From Marinobacter caseinilyticus (lineage in GTDB: Bacteria > Pseudomonadota > Gammaproteobacteria > Pseudomonadales > Oleiphilaceae), in contig NZ_WUQJ01000006.1 of the NCBI RefSeq assembly GCF_011074955.1, forward strand, positions 124,001-188,000: a stretch of 64,000 nucleotides of DNA. Direction: 5' to 3'. This document shows, in pieces, positions 49,824-60,677 of this stretch. The notes below the pieces were generated by a model. That model ran no database searches, was not told the DNA's origin, and saw only the letters and a program-made list of their open reading frames with translations. Every line of letters begins with the position of its first letter. Position 1 is the stretch's first letter. A program made the translations under genes and the position numbers.

Positions 49824-50321
49824 TCAGGCCGGCGCCTGATCAGCCAGGCGTTCGGTATTAATGGCTTGGGAATCGTCACTCTTCTGCCGCCGGTTCTGAC
49901 GTTCCGCGACAATCTGTATCTCACGTTTCTTCATCAAATCGGCCAAGCTAATGCCACTCAAAAATTGGTGGATCTCCTCACTTAAATCGGACCAGAGATG
50001 ATGTGTCAGGCATTTCTCGCCATTTTGGCAGTCGCCCTTATTTTTACACCGCGTGGTATCCAGAGACTCGTTTACGGCATCGACTACTTCGGAAATAAAC
50101 AACTGATCGTAGCTGCGAGCCAGGCGATAACCACCGCCCGGACCCCGAATACTGACCACCAGATTCTCTCGTCTGAGACGGGAAAATAACTGCTCAAGAT
50201 ACGACAGCGAGATACCTTGGCGGCTCGATATATCAGCAAGACTGACCGGCCCCTCATCCGCATGAAGCGCTAGATCAAGCATAGCGGTTACCGCATATCG
50301 GCCTTTGGTAGTCAGTCGCAT
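49824..50321 (-). CDS. iscR: Fe-S cluster regulator IscR
   Basis: Rrf2-family regulator sensing Fe-S status through a [2Fe-2S] cluster. The 165-residue protein has the winged helix at the N terminus ([19 protein letters not shown]) and cluster ligands C92, C98, C104 and His107 in [17 protein letters not shown], all conserved. It is transcribed with iscS. A type-1-like IscR site overlaps its promoter, indicating autorepression. Downstream targets elsewhere (such as suf genes) are likely, since the usual isc genes are missing here. Confidence 0.95.
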   Translation of the reverse strand: MRLTTKGRYAVTAMLDLALHADEGPVSLADISSRQGISLSYLEQLFSRLRRENLVVSIRGPGGGYRLARSYDQLFISEVVDAVNESLDTTRCKNKGDCQNGEKCLTHHLWSDLSEEIHQFLSGISLADLMKKREIQIVAERQNRRQKSDDSQAINTERLADQAPA

Positions 50322-50367
50322 ATAGTAAAGCCTCGACTTGGCGAGAATTCAGACTCCATAAGAAACG

Positions 50368-50400
50368 AGTATGAATTGACCCACTAAATCAGTCAAGTAT
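50368..50400 (-). promoter_or_regulatory. iscR promoter with type-1-like IscR operator
   Basis: Minus strand: TTGACT (50391-50396), 17-base spacer, CATACT (50368-50373). The stretch 50376-50400 reads ATACTTGACTGATTTAGTGG and on, matching the half-sites of the E. coli type 1 IscR box (ATAxYYGACT...YAGTxRR). The overlap with -35 and spacer fits repression by holo-IscR. It abuts the cysE stop. Confidence 0.65.
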
Positions 50401-51183
50401 TCACGCTTGCGGGTCATGGTCATCACGAACGGCATCAAAGTCTTCGTCCTCCAGTGGCGGCAAGGCATCGTTCTTATACTCGGCGTTCACCTTCTGGAGT
50501 GCCTTGCAGATCGTTTCGATACGATCATCAACCGCATGCATATGATCCAGCAGACTGCGGACAGAGCGAGCAACCGGATCTGGCATATCTTCGGTTACAC
50601 CATAAGCATCGAAGCCCATCTTGCGCTCCATATCACGTCGCTTGCCATCATCGCCGGGGGAACCGGCCGGGCGTTTGACAATCACCCGACCTGGAATACC
50701 GACCACGGTTGCGCCTGCAGGAACAGCCTTTGTCACCACGGAGTTGGAGCCGATTTTGGCACCTTCCCCGACCTCAAAGGGTCCGAGTATTTTTGCTCCG
50801 GCACCAACCACCACGGCGTTGCCCAGCGTTGGGTGCCGCTTGCCTTTATTCCAGCTGGTGCCGCCCAATGTTACGCCCTGATACAGAGTAACATCGTCAC
50901 CGATGACGGTGGTTTCACCGATGACCACTCCCATACCATGGTCAATAAAAAAACGGCGCCCGATCTCGGCTCCCGGGTGTATTTCAATGCCGGTGAACCA
51001 TCTCGCCAGCGTTGAGAGGGTTCTGGCCAACCATTTGAATCCCAGCCCCCACAGCCAATGCGAAAGCCTGTGGAACAGCAACGCATGCAAACCCGGATAA
51101 TTGGTCAACACTTCAAACGTGTTGCGGGCGGCAGGATCACGGTGAAAAACACTGTTAACGTCTTCTTTAAGGCGATCAAACAT
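50401..51183 (-). CDS. cysE: Serine O-acetyltransferase
   Basis: Acetylates serine with acetyl-CoA, the first committed step in cysteine synthesis; feedback-inhibited by cysteine. The 260-residue protein has a helical N-terminal domain and a left-handed beta-helix (about 65-175) with [21 protein letters not shown] (shortened here to its core) and [20 protein letters not shown]. The C-terminal extension past the helix is about 70 residues and Asp/Glu-rich. It directly precedes iscR-iscS, linking cysteine supply with desulfuration. It overlaps the trmJ end by 8 bases. Confidence 0.96.
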   Translation of the reverse strand: MFDRLKEDVNSVFHRDPAARNTFEVLTNYPGLHALLFHRLSHWLWGLGFKWLARTLSTLARWFTGIEIHPGAEIGRRFFIDHGMGVVIGETTVIGDDVTLYQGVTLGGTSWNKGKRHPTLGNAVVVGAGAKILGPFEVGEGAKIGSNSVVTKAVPAGATVVGIPGRVIVKRPAGSPGDDGKRRDMERKMGFDAYGVTEDMPDPVARSVRSLLDHMHAVDDRIETICKALQKVNAEYKNDALPPLEDEDFDAVRDDHDPQA

Positions 51184-52045
51184 TATGGTCCTGCCTCTGT
51201 TCAGGCTGACTCACAGACTCATCCTCCGAGCTTTCACCGATACTGTTATTGCCGGCTGCTTTCTGCATGGCGGTTAATACGCCACGCAATATATTGATTT
51301 CCATTTGGTCCAACTGTGCACGCTGAAAAAGCCGCCGTAGGCGAGTCATCAACTGCCTGGGGTTATCACGACGATGGAACTCAATGTCCACGAGCACCTT
51401 CTCCAGATGCACAAAAAAACCTTCAACGTCCTTGACCGGGGCGAGCGACACATCCCAGCCGGGGTCCCCCGGTGACAGCATTGGTTGCAACTGGGCTTTG
51501 CCTTTGCCCGCCTCAAGACCACGGAGGTAGTGCATACGCAATTCATACGTCACCACTTGCACCGCCATTGCCAGGTTCAACGAGCTATAGTCCTCGTTGG
51601 AGGGAATATGGATATGGAAGTGGCAGCGCTGAAGTTCATCATTGCTGAGGCCGTGATTTTCACGACCAAACACCAGTGCTACCGGCCCCTGAGTAGCATG
51701 CTGTGCGGCTTTGTCTGCTGCATCTGGTGGCGCGATCACCGGCCAGGGAACTTTGCGCCCTCGGGCACTGGTCCCCATGACCAGAACGCAATCGTCGATC
51801 GCTTCTGCCAGTGACCCAACCACTTGCGCCCGGTCCAGGACATCCGACGCGCCAGCGGAGCGTGCATAGGACGTCTCGTCGGGAAACGAAACCGGATTCA
51901 CTAACCACAGATTGAACAAGCCCATGTTTTTCATTGCGCGGGCGACTGCGCCAATATTTCCGGAGTGCGATGTTTCTACCAGGACAATTCGCAAGTTATC
52001 GTAATGAGATGTGGTGTGCCCAGAAGGCATTGCCGGTTTATACAT
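51176..52045 (-). CDS. trmJ: tRNA Cm32/Um32 methyltransferase TrmJ
   Basis: SPOUT-class 2'-O-methyltransferase acting at position 32 of tRNA. The 289-residue protein begins its domain with [21 protein letters not shown] (about 19-39) and has the knot motifs [15 protein letters not shown] (about 128-142) and [17 protein letters not shown] (about 150-166), followed by a helical C-terminal extension. The start is uncertain: the first Met gives about 15 residues more than E. coli, and the sixth residue is also Met; neither has a strong ribosome site. Divergent from suhB. Confidence 0.94.
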   Translation of the reverse strand: MYKPAMPSGHTTSHYDNLRIVLVETSHSGNIGAVARAMKNMGLFNLWLVNPVSFPDETSYARSAGASDVLDRAQVVGSLAEAIDDCVLVMGTSARGRKVPWPVIAPPDAADKAAQHATQGPVALVFGRENHGLSNDELQRCHFHIHIPSNEDYSSLNLAMAVQVVTYELRMHYLRGLEAGKGKAQLQPMLSPGDPGWDVSLAPVKDVEGFFVHLEKVLVDIEFHRRDNPRQLMTRLRRLFQRAQLDQMEINILRGVLTAMQKAAGNNSIGESSEDESVSQPEQRQDHNV

Positions 52046-52248
52046 ATCGGAGTGTACTCTAAAGACCAGTCAGTGGGCGTCACAGGATACCAGAAGCAAG
52101 AACCCGGTCCGAGTCCAGAGCGTTAGCGGGCGCCAATATTCTGAGCATATGACACATCCGTGCTATTGCGCATCCAAAAAACGTATAAGCCAAAACCTCA
52201 TTTTGATATGATACGCGGCCTTCACACAGCCAGGTGACGAATAGTCTG

Positions 52249-53049
52249 ATGCAACCAGCAATTAAAATGGCTCTACGCGTCGCGCGTCAGGGTTCCGACT
52301 TTCTGAAAGCCCATTTCGAGCGACAGGAATTATCAGAGCGGGATCAACAGGACCTGCACAATCAACTCGACCGGGTTGAGCACTCCCTGTACGAAAATTT
52401 TTCTGAACAGCTTCAGAAAGCGTATAAAGACCACGTCATCGCCCCCATGGGTGAAGCTGATGCCGGGGAGCACGATAAAACATGGCATATATTTCCGCTT
52501 TTGGGCCGAGATAATTTTCTTCGCGGTATACCCGAGTTTGCCCTTGCGCTGATTCAGAAGAAAAACAATCGTGCCGAGCACCTGTTATTGGTTAACCCGA
52601 TCACTGGCGAAGAGTACTCTTCCAGCCGTGGTCACGGTGCTGGCCTCAATAGCCGCCGTGTTCGCGCCGGCTCCGTCAAGCATGCGAGTGAAGCCGCAGT
52701 GGTAACCAACTTACTGGACCAGGCTCGCAATACGGACGACCCACTTATTTGGGGAGAGCTGGCCGCAACACTGGCGCAGCAAACCAGCTCCATTCGCACA
52801 ACAGGCTGCGCTGCCCTCGATATTGCCCGGGTGGCTGCCGGTCACCTGGACGCAGCAGTGATTTTCCGTCCGCAAGCGGCGGACATCACCATAGGGTTGA
52901 TAATCGCCAACGAGTCTGGCTCATTGACGGGTGATTTTTCGGGTAACCCTTCAACCGCCCAGAGTCGGCAACTGGTCGTTGCCAACCCCAAGTTGTTCAA
53001 AGAAGTCCTCAAAGTGCTCCACCCTTTCCGGAGCCGCCTGCCAAAGTAG
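52249..53049 (+). CDS. suhB: SuhB-family protein lacking phosphatase ligands
   Basis: Inositol-monophosphatase-fold protein in the suhB position (divergent from trmJ, next to secDF). AGGTGA precedes the ATG; 266 residues. The fold is recognisable (ALDIARVAAGHLDAAV, SSSRGHGAGLNSRRV, FLRGIPEFALA). The catalytic motif IDPLDGT reads IFPLLGR (81-87), so two metal-binding Asp residues are Phe82 and Leu85. The GEESG Glu is Ala70, and the WDxAAG motif is ADITIG, keeping only Asp212. It is probably catalytically dead. E. coli SuhB also acts with Nus factors in rRNA antitermination independently of catalysis, which is the inferred retained role. Confidence 0.88.
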   Translation: MQPAIKMALRVARQGSDFLKAHFERQELSERDQQDLHNQLDRVEHSLYENFSEQLQKAYKDHVIAPMGEADAGEHDKTWHIFPLLGRDNFLRGIPEFALALIQKKNNRAEHLLLVNPITGEEYSSSRGHGAGLNSRRVRAGSVKHASEAAVVTNLLDQARNTDDPLIWGELAATLAQQTSSIRTTGCAALDIARVAAGHLDAAVIFRPQAADITIGLIIANESGSLTGDFSGNPSTAQSRQLVVANPKLFKEVLKVLHPFRSRLPK

Positions 53050-53086
53050 ACCCACTGACCTTCATCGATTGCTCCTACTTCGGTGA

Positions 53087-53137
53087 AACCATAAAAAAAG
53101 CCGCGTGACTCAAGTCATCGCGGCTTTTTTTATGGTT
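53087..53137. terminator. Extended terminator after suhB
   Basis: A very long, nearly perfect inverted repeat: AACCATAAAAAAAGCCGCG with CGCGGCTTTTTTTATGGTT, and an inner TGACT/AGTCA stem, one bulged base. Usable on both strands. Confidence 0.9.
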
Positions 53138-53396
53138 CTTCGTACTTTTCCGGGAAGCGCTGCCGTGTTCAGCGACGGCACCGAGCCCTGCAGTCAAACG
53201 GTTCTTCGTAGCCAACGCTTCAGGCTCTGAGGCCTCGAGGACCCAGGAGGCCAGGCTCAGGGCCCGCTGAGAAGCTGAAGCATCGGCTACATTATTGCGC
53301 GAGCTGTTCGATCACAACGTGAAACGTCTGCGCTGCCGCACCAATCCACAATGAACCTTTGTGCGAGACACCCCCCGAGTGACACCGGGTCTGCCA
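53138..53396. other. Gap between suhB and secF
   Basis: 259 bases past the terminator, no gene seen. It is GC-rich with short inverted repeats (GCCGT/ACGGC at about 53162-53177; GGCCTC/GAGGCC on the minus strand around 53230-53256). It is the 3' side of the secDF operon and may be its untranslated end; no T-run terminator was found. Confidence 0.4.
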
Positions 53397-54350
53397 TTAC
53401 ATCCTGTTCAGCCACTCTGGCGGCTGTTCGTCCTTCTCCGCACCTTCGACACCTTCCTTGGGCGGAATGATCAGGTCTTCGCGACTGACGCCGAACGCAA
53501 TCAGTAAGCTGGCGGCCACATAGATTGACGAGTAGGTACCAACGACGACGCCAATGATCAACGCGATGGCGAAATTATTGATGGCTTCGCCACCCAGGAA
53601 ATAAAGCGCGATCAACACGACCAAGGTTGTGCCAGACGTGTTCAAGGTACGACTGATGGTTTGATGGATCGACTCATTGATGACGTGCTCGGAGTCCCCC
53701 ACCCGCATTTTTCGGAAATTCTCCCGAATGCGATCCGCAACCACGATGGTATCGTTCAAAGAGTAACCAATGACGGCCAGCAATGCCGCCAACACACTCA
53801 GATCAAACGTCCACTGGAACACCGCAAACACCCCGAGAATGATGATCACGTCGTGCGCCAACGGCAGCACCGAAGCAATGCCAAACTTGAACTGAAAGCG
53901 CATGCCGACGTAAATCAGCACAACGGCAAGCGCCAGCAGGAGCCCCAACCCGCTGTCTTCCTTCAATTCATCACCTACTTGTGACCCAACGAAGGCCGAA
54001 CTAACCAACTCAAGCTCATCGCCCGTTGCCCGTAAGTCTTTGGTCACCCGCCCGGCCAATTCATCGTCAAAGGCATCGGAGAGACGCACCAATACAGAAC
54101 TTTCGTCACCGAAGTTCTGAACCACGAAGTTTACGTAGCCAGCGTCTGTCAGAGTGTTACGGATACTATTCAGATCCGGCGCCTGCTGGTAGTCCAGTTC
54201 AACCGAAGCGCCGCCTGTGAAGTCTAGACCCAGGTTCAAACCCCTCACACCGAGTGCGATGACCGAACCAATGACCAGCAATATCGACATGATAGCCGCG
54301 GCTTTGCGAATCCCCATGAAATCAATGGGCTTTTTATCGACATCAGACAT
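53397..54350 (-). CDS. secF: Protein translocase subunit SecF
   Basis: Inner-membrane RND-type partner of SecD that drives late protein export with the proton gradient. The 317-residue protein has six membrane helices, the first at about 15-35, a periplasmic domain with GLNLGLDFTGGASVELDYQ (about 36-54) and the conserved cluster GYSLNDTIVVADRIRENFR (about 198-216). The start overlaps secD by 8 bases. Confidence 0.96.
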   Translation of the reverse strand: MSDVDKKPIDFMGIRKAAAIMSILLVIGSVIALGVRGLNLGLDFTGGASVELDYQQAPDLNSIRNTLTDAGYVNFVVQNFGDESSVLVRLSDAFDDELAGRVTKDLRATGDELELVSSAFVGSQVGDELKEDSGLGLLLALAVVLIYVGMRFQFKFGIASVLPLAHDVIIILGVFAVFQWTFDLSVLAALLAVIGYSLNDTIVVADRIRENFRKMRVGDSEHVINESIHQTISRTLNTSGTTLVVLIALYFLGGEAINNFAIALIIGVVVGTYSSIYVAASLLIAFGVSREDLIIPPKEGVEGAEKDEQPPEWLNRM

Positions 54351-56220
54351 TAGCCAGTTTCCCCCCGATGGACAGCTTTTGGACTTTCCGGCCGCCGTAG
54401 GTCGCGTTCACAATACCCCGGCTAACCACCAGCGCAGAGAACATCGACGTCAAGATACCGATGCACAGCGTGATCGCGAAGCCCTTGACCGGGCCTGAGC
54501 CCATGGCAAACAGAATCACGGCCACCAGCAACGTGGTGATGTTGGCATCTACAATGGAGACAAACGCCCGCGAATAACCTGCGTTGATAGCAGACTGGGG
54601 CGGCATTCCCGACCTCAGTTCCTCTTTGATCCGCTCGAAAATCAGCACGTTGGCATCAACCGCCATACCAACGGTCAGAACGATACCGGCAATGCCGGGC
54701 AAGGTCAGTGTGGCCGATAGAATCGACATGCAGGCCAGCAGCAGCATCAGATTGATAGTCAGTGCCACGTTGGCGACTACGCCGAAACCGCGGTAGTAAA
54801 CCAACATGTACGCCAGCACCAGCACAAAGCCAAGCGTAACCGACATGAAACCCGCGTCGATATTCTTTTGGCCAAGGCTCGGGCCAATGGTCCGCTCCTC
54901 AACAAAGTACATTGGTGCTGCCAGGGAACCGGCTCTCAGCAACAACGCCAGCTCCGATGCTTCGTTGATGGAGTCCAGCCCGGTAATCCGGAAGCTGGCG
55001 CCCAGCGCTGACTGAATCGTCGCCAAGCTGATGATGCTGCGCTCTTCTACCCGTTTGTCAACGGTTTCGACGACGCCATCCACCCTGCGCTCTTCGGTCT
55101 CGGTACGGAATTCAATAAAAATGACCGCCATCCTGCGCTTGATCGCGTCACGGGTAGCGCGGTTCATCATATCTCCACCCGGGCCATCCATGGTGATATT
55201 GACCTGAGGCTGGCTGTTTTCATCGAATGCCTGCTGGGCATTCGCAACGTTGTTGCCCGTTACAATAACCTCTCGTTCCAGTCGCGCCGTCCGATTGGGG
55301 TCATTGCGGAAAGGCAGCACCTCAGTCGCACCGGAGGGCGCGTCTTGTCTTGCCTCCAGCCGGAATTCAAGATTGGCAGTAGCACCGAGCACCCGTTTGG
55401 CCTGTGCCGTGTCCTGCACGCCAGGCAGTTCAACCACGATGCGGGCTCTGCCTTGGCGCTGAACAATGGGCTCGGCCACGCCGAGTTCATTGACCCGATT
55501 GCGAATCGTGGTCAGGTTTTGCTCGACCGCGTAGTCTTCGATCTGCCGTATTTCCTTTTCAGCGAGCGAAAGCACGAGTTCATACTCGCTCTCATCGCCG
55601 CGTCGCTCATCAAGCAGGAATTCGTTGTACTGCCGCTTGACCAGCTCAAAGGCCTCCGTCCTTGACGACTCGTCCCGGAATGTCAGTACGATGTCACGAT
55701 TGTCGCCGACGTCGCCGCCGCGATACCGAATGCGCTCATCCCGCAACTCACGCTTTATCTCGCTGGAGTAGGCATCAAGACGCTGCGCCAATGCGCTGTC
55801 CATATCGACTTCCAGCAGGAAATGGACCCCGCCCCGCAAGTCCAGCCCCAACTTCATCGGCCCTGCGCCAATGCTGCGAAGCCAGTCCGGCGTAGACGGG
55901 GCCATATTCAGAGCCACCAGGTAGTCTTCCCCCAGTGCGGCCTGCACGATCGGCCGGGCTTTCAGCTGTGCTTCCGGGCCGGTCACGCGAACCAGACCAT
56001 TTCGGTCCTGCAGACTGGCAGACTTCACGTCTATGCCAGCGTCTTTCACGCTTGAAACAGCTCGTTCCAACGCGCGCTCATCAATCGTGGTGCTACTTCG
56101 GGCACCGGTTATCTGAACGGCAAAATCGTCCGGATACAGGTTGGGTAATGCATAGACAAACCCGATCACCACCACTGCCAGGATGACCAGATTCTTCCAG
56201 AGAGGATATTTATTCAGCAT
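54343..56220 (-). CDS. secD: Protein translocase subunit SecD
   Basis: Large subunit of the SecDF translocase motor. The 625-residue protein has a first membrane helix (about 8-24), periplasmic P1 head and base domains with LGLDLRGGVHFLLEVDM (about 124-140) and RVNELGVAEPIVQRQG, then five C-terminal helices with AGIVLTVGMAVDANVLIFERIKEE (split across about 515-537) carrying the conserved Asp. Order yajC-secD-secF is canonical. Confidence 0.97.
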   Translation of the reverse strand: MLNKYPLWKNLVILAVVVIGFVYALPNLYPDDFAVQITGARSSTTIDERALERAVSSVKDAGIDVKSASLQDRNGLVRVTGPEAQLKARPIVQAALGEDYLVALNMAPSTPDWLRSIGAGPMKLGLDLRGGVHFLLEVDMDSALAQRLDAYSSEIKRELRDERIRYRGGDVGDNRDIVLTFRDESSRTEAFELVKRQYNEFLLDERRGDESEYELVLSLAEKEIRQIEDYAVEQNLTTIRNRVNELGVAEPIVQRQGRARIVVELPGVQDTAQAKRVLGATANLEFRLEARQDAPSGATEVLPFRNDPNRTARLEREVIVTGNNVANAQQAFDENSQPQVNITMDGPGGDMMNRATRDAIKRRMAVIFIEFRTETEERRVDGVVETVDKRVEERSIISLATIQSALGASFRITGLDSINEASELALLLRAGSLAAPMYFVEERTIGPSLGQKNIDAGFMSVTLGFVLVLAYMLVYYRGFGVVANVALTINLMLLLACMSILSATLTLPGIAGIVLTVGMAVDANVLIFERIKEELRSGMPPQSAINAGYSRAFVSIVDANITTLLVAVILFAMGSGPVKGFAITLCIGILTSMFSALVVSRGIVNATYGGRKVQKLSIGGKLANV

Positions 56221-56267
56221 GCGGTGCCTTTTTAAGCAACAGTCCGATTGTCAGGTGGAAACGTCGA

Positions 56268-56630
56268 TCAGATATCTTTCAGCGTGCCTTTTGGCAGCGC
56301 CGCCGCAACAGCGACTTTCTGAACCTTGACTTCAACATTTTCGGCAATTTCAACAACAAGGAAGTCGTCAGTCACTTTGGTGATCTTGCCGGCAACGCCG
56401 CCCGAAGTGACAATTTCATCGCCCTTGTCCAATCCGGACATCAGCGCCTTATGTTCTTTCGCACGCTTTGACTGGGGACGCCAGATCAGTAGGTAGAAAA
56501 TCAGGATAAAGCCGGCAAAGAAGATGACCTGGCCGATGACGCTCATGCCCTGCCCTGCAGGATCCTGAGCAAAGGCAAGACCTGGTACCAATGCTAACAA
56601 AGCAACAAAAAGGGTTTGTACAGCTTTCAT
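56268..56630 (-). CDS. yajC: Sec translocon accessory subunit YajC
   Basis: Small membrane protein of the SecDF-YajC subcomplex. The 120-residue protein has a hydrophobic N-terminal stretch resembling a signal peptide (about 6-21, then AQDPAG), the main membrane helix at about 30-50 (QVIFFAGFILIFYLLIWRPQ), and the cytoplasmic domain with MSGLDKGDEIVTSGGVAGKI (about 64-83). 47 bases upstream of secD. Confidence 0.95.
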   Translation of the reverse strand: MKAVQTLFVALLALVPGLAFAQDPAGQGMSVIGQVIFFAGFILIFYLLIWRPQSKRAKEHKALMSGLDKGDEIVTSGGVAGKITKVTDDFLVVEIAENVEVKVQKVAVAAALPKGTLKDI

Positions 56631-56697
56631 GTGTATTCTCCGTTGGACGTTTGAAATTCGTTGGACGACACCCGGGCGAGGGGGCAGTTTCTATGAC

Positions 56698-58904
<2,207 letters not shown>

Positions 58905-58947
58905 CGAGAGGGCTGTTCGCTGATACCGCTGTTGTGCGGCCAATAAT

Positions 58948-59034
58948 TGGTGCCGAGGGTCGGACTCGAACCGACACGCAGTTGCCTGCACGAGATTTTG
59001 AATCTCGCGTGTCTACCAGTTTCACCACCCCGGC
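58948..59034 (-). tRNA. tRNA-Leu (anticodon CAA)
   Basis: Long class II tRNA of 87 bases with CCA: acceptor GCCGGGG paired imperfectly with CCTCGGC, D-arm GTGAAACTGGTAGACAC, anticodon stem CGAGA/TCTCG around TTCAAAA (anticodon CAA), variable arm GTGCAGGCAACTGCGT, T-arm GTTCGAGTC. It sits 43 bases before the queA start and probably shares its transcript. Confidence 0.94.
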
Positions 59035-59051
59035 ATCGGAGAGTGGGGGCG

Positions 59052-59079
59052 ATTATACTGAGGTTACCGATGAAAGCAA
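59052..59079 (-). promoter_or_regulatory. Promoter for tRNA-Leu (and queA-tgt)
   Basis: Minus strand TTGCTT, 16-base spacer, perfect TATAAT, then a very C-rich discriminator (CGCCCCC), the mark of stringently regulated stable-RNA promoters. Confidence 0.65.
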
Positions 59080-59104
59080 CCGTCCAGGGCCCGGTTTTTT
59101 ATGA

Positions 59105-60661
59105 TTAAAGCTGATCAAACAACGACAAACGTGAAACTTGGGCAAAAGACAACTGAGCGGCTTCCAAAACAAAGCTTTCAAAGCTCAGACGACTGACGGC
59201 CTCGGCATAATCCAGATCACGCAGTTCGGAACGAATATCCTGGGCGTAAAGTGACGAATCTTCCAGAAAAGCCCGAGTTGACTCGAGTGCGTTCAGTCGC
59301 CCCCCGATGGCCGTCTGGGTTTTGAGCTGGCTCTCACTGGCGTTATCGAGATTGATCAAGGAATTGGCGATTAAATTGTCGAAGGCCGTCTGGCCGCTCG
59401 CAACGTTAGCGCTGGTGACCCCCGCGGCAAGGTCCAGATCCTGGAACTTCGCGCCATTGACGACCATCTGGCCGCCCGGTGTGCCGCCGTCGGTCGCCTG
59501 GAACACCAGATCACCGGCCAGCGACGTGATATTGAGGTCAGCACCACCCAATTCAGCTGAGATCTTTTCCAATGCCGGATCTGTGCTGGCATTGATGGCA
59601 TCGCGCAGGTCCGACAGGTTGGTCAAACCGGTAAAAGTGACGCCATTGATCGTCAACGTATCATCGGCCTGAGGAGAGAAACTGGCCGCTGGTAACGTTG
59701 CCACGGCGGGCGTTTTGGACTGGTTCTCCAAACCATAGATGAGCTTCTCGACCGTGCCGAACACGGATTGTTTTTCGGCTGTCTGAATCAGAAAGCGGTC
59801 GCCGGCCTGGGCACCGGTGACTTCAAACTGAATTCCGGCGACCTCGATGCTAGCGCCATCCTGATAGGGTCCGGTCGCAATAGGGGTATACCCCACCGCT
59901 GCAGGATCATCTGACCGGAAGCGCAATTCATATTCCAGGCCTCCGGCACCGTCATCATTTACATCCACTACAAGATCGTCATTATTGGCAGAGTAGAACT
60001 GGTTATAGATATCCTGATCCAGCACCATACCTGTACTGATTCTGGCGCCGGACGTATTCCCCGTGCTGGCCGCAGCAAAAAAAGTTGGCTCGCTGGCAGG
60101 AACATCCATGAACAAACCCTTGCCCGGGTCACTGATCGCAATCTTGACACCGGAATCCACTTCGAGGGAGCGATGCCCCTCATCACCTTGATAAACCCAG
60201 TCACCGGAAATATTTTGTCCGAATGCCGGGGTGCCGCCTTTGAACCCACTGAAAATGTACTCACCCGACGCATCCCGGGTATTGCCGAGAGAGGCCAGTT
60301 GATCCAGCCGCTGCCTCATTTCAGCCGCCACCGATTTGCGATCGGCAGAGGACAACGAACCGTTGCCCGCCTGAACCGTCAGTTCGCGAACCCGCTGAAT
60401 GACATCGTTAATATCCGCTAAGGTGCTCTCTTCCTGCTCGAGCCGACTCTCGGCAAGATTGACGTTACTTTGATACTGCTTGATCTGCGAGACTTCCTGG
60501 TCAAGTTTCAGAATCCTGGCGGCCGCGACCGGATCGTCAGCGGGGTTGAGCACCCGCTTGCCAGAAGATAATTGCTGCTGAGTCCTCTGAATGCCAGCGT
60601 TTAGTTCCTGCAGCCGGTTAATACCGCCCTGGAAAACCTGTTGCGATGAAATACGAACCAT
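59105..60661 (-). CDS. flgL: Flagellar hook-filament junction protein FlgL
   Basis: HAP3, second junction protein between hook and filament. The 518-residue protein has the flagellin-like N-terminal helices (MVRISSQQVFQGGINRLQELN..., then QLSSGKRVLNPADDPVAAARI, about 30-50) and the matching C-terminal helix region (LRDLDYAEAVSRLSFESFVLEAAQ). The 300-residue middle is a variable, Asp/Gly/Thr-rich outer domain, making it longer than the 317-residue E. coli protein. It lies 16 bases downstream of flgK. Confidence 0.95.
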   Translation of the reverse strand: MVRISSQQVFQGGINRLQELNAGIQRTQQQLSSGKRVLNPADDPVAAARILKLDQEVSQIKQYQSNVNLAESRLEQEESTLADINDVIQRVRELTVQAGNGSLSSADRKSVAAEMRQRLDQLASLGNTRDASGEYIFSGFKGGTPAFGQNISGDWVYQGDEGHRSLEVDSGVKIAISDPGKGLFMDVPASEPTFFAAASTGNTSGARISTGMVLDQDIYNQFYSANNDDLVVDVNDDGAGGLEYELRFRSDDPAAVGYTPIATGPYQDGASIEVAGIQFEVTGAQAGDRFLIQTAEKQSVFGTVEKLIYGLENQSKTPAVATLPAASFSPQADDTLTINGVTFTGLTNLSDLRDAINASTDPALEKISAELGGADLNITSLAGDLVFQATDGGTPGGQMVVNGAKFQDLDLAAGVTSANVASGQTAFDNLIANSLINLDNASESQLKTQTAIGGRLNALESTRAFLEDSSLYAQDIRSELRDLDYAEAVSRLSFESFVLEAAQLSFAQVSRLSLFDQL

Positions 60662-60677
60662 GGCCGTTTACCTCAAC

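Noticed and set aside
53138..53396. Small-RNA gene candidate in the suhB-secF gap
   Set aside because: Only short inverted repeats are visible, with no promoter and no T-run; kept only as a described gap.
58905..58991. 29-codon extension of QueA
   Set aside because: The DNA is the 3' half of tRNA-Leu and its spacer; the family start is the ATG at 58904.
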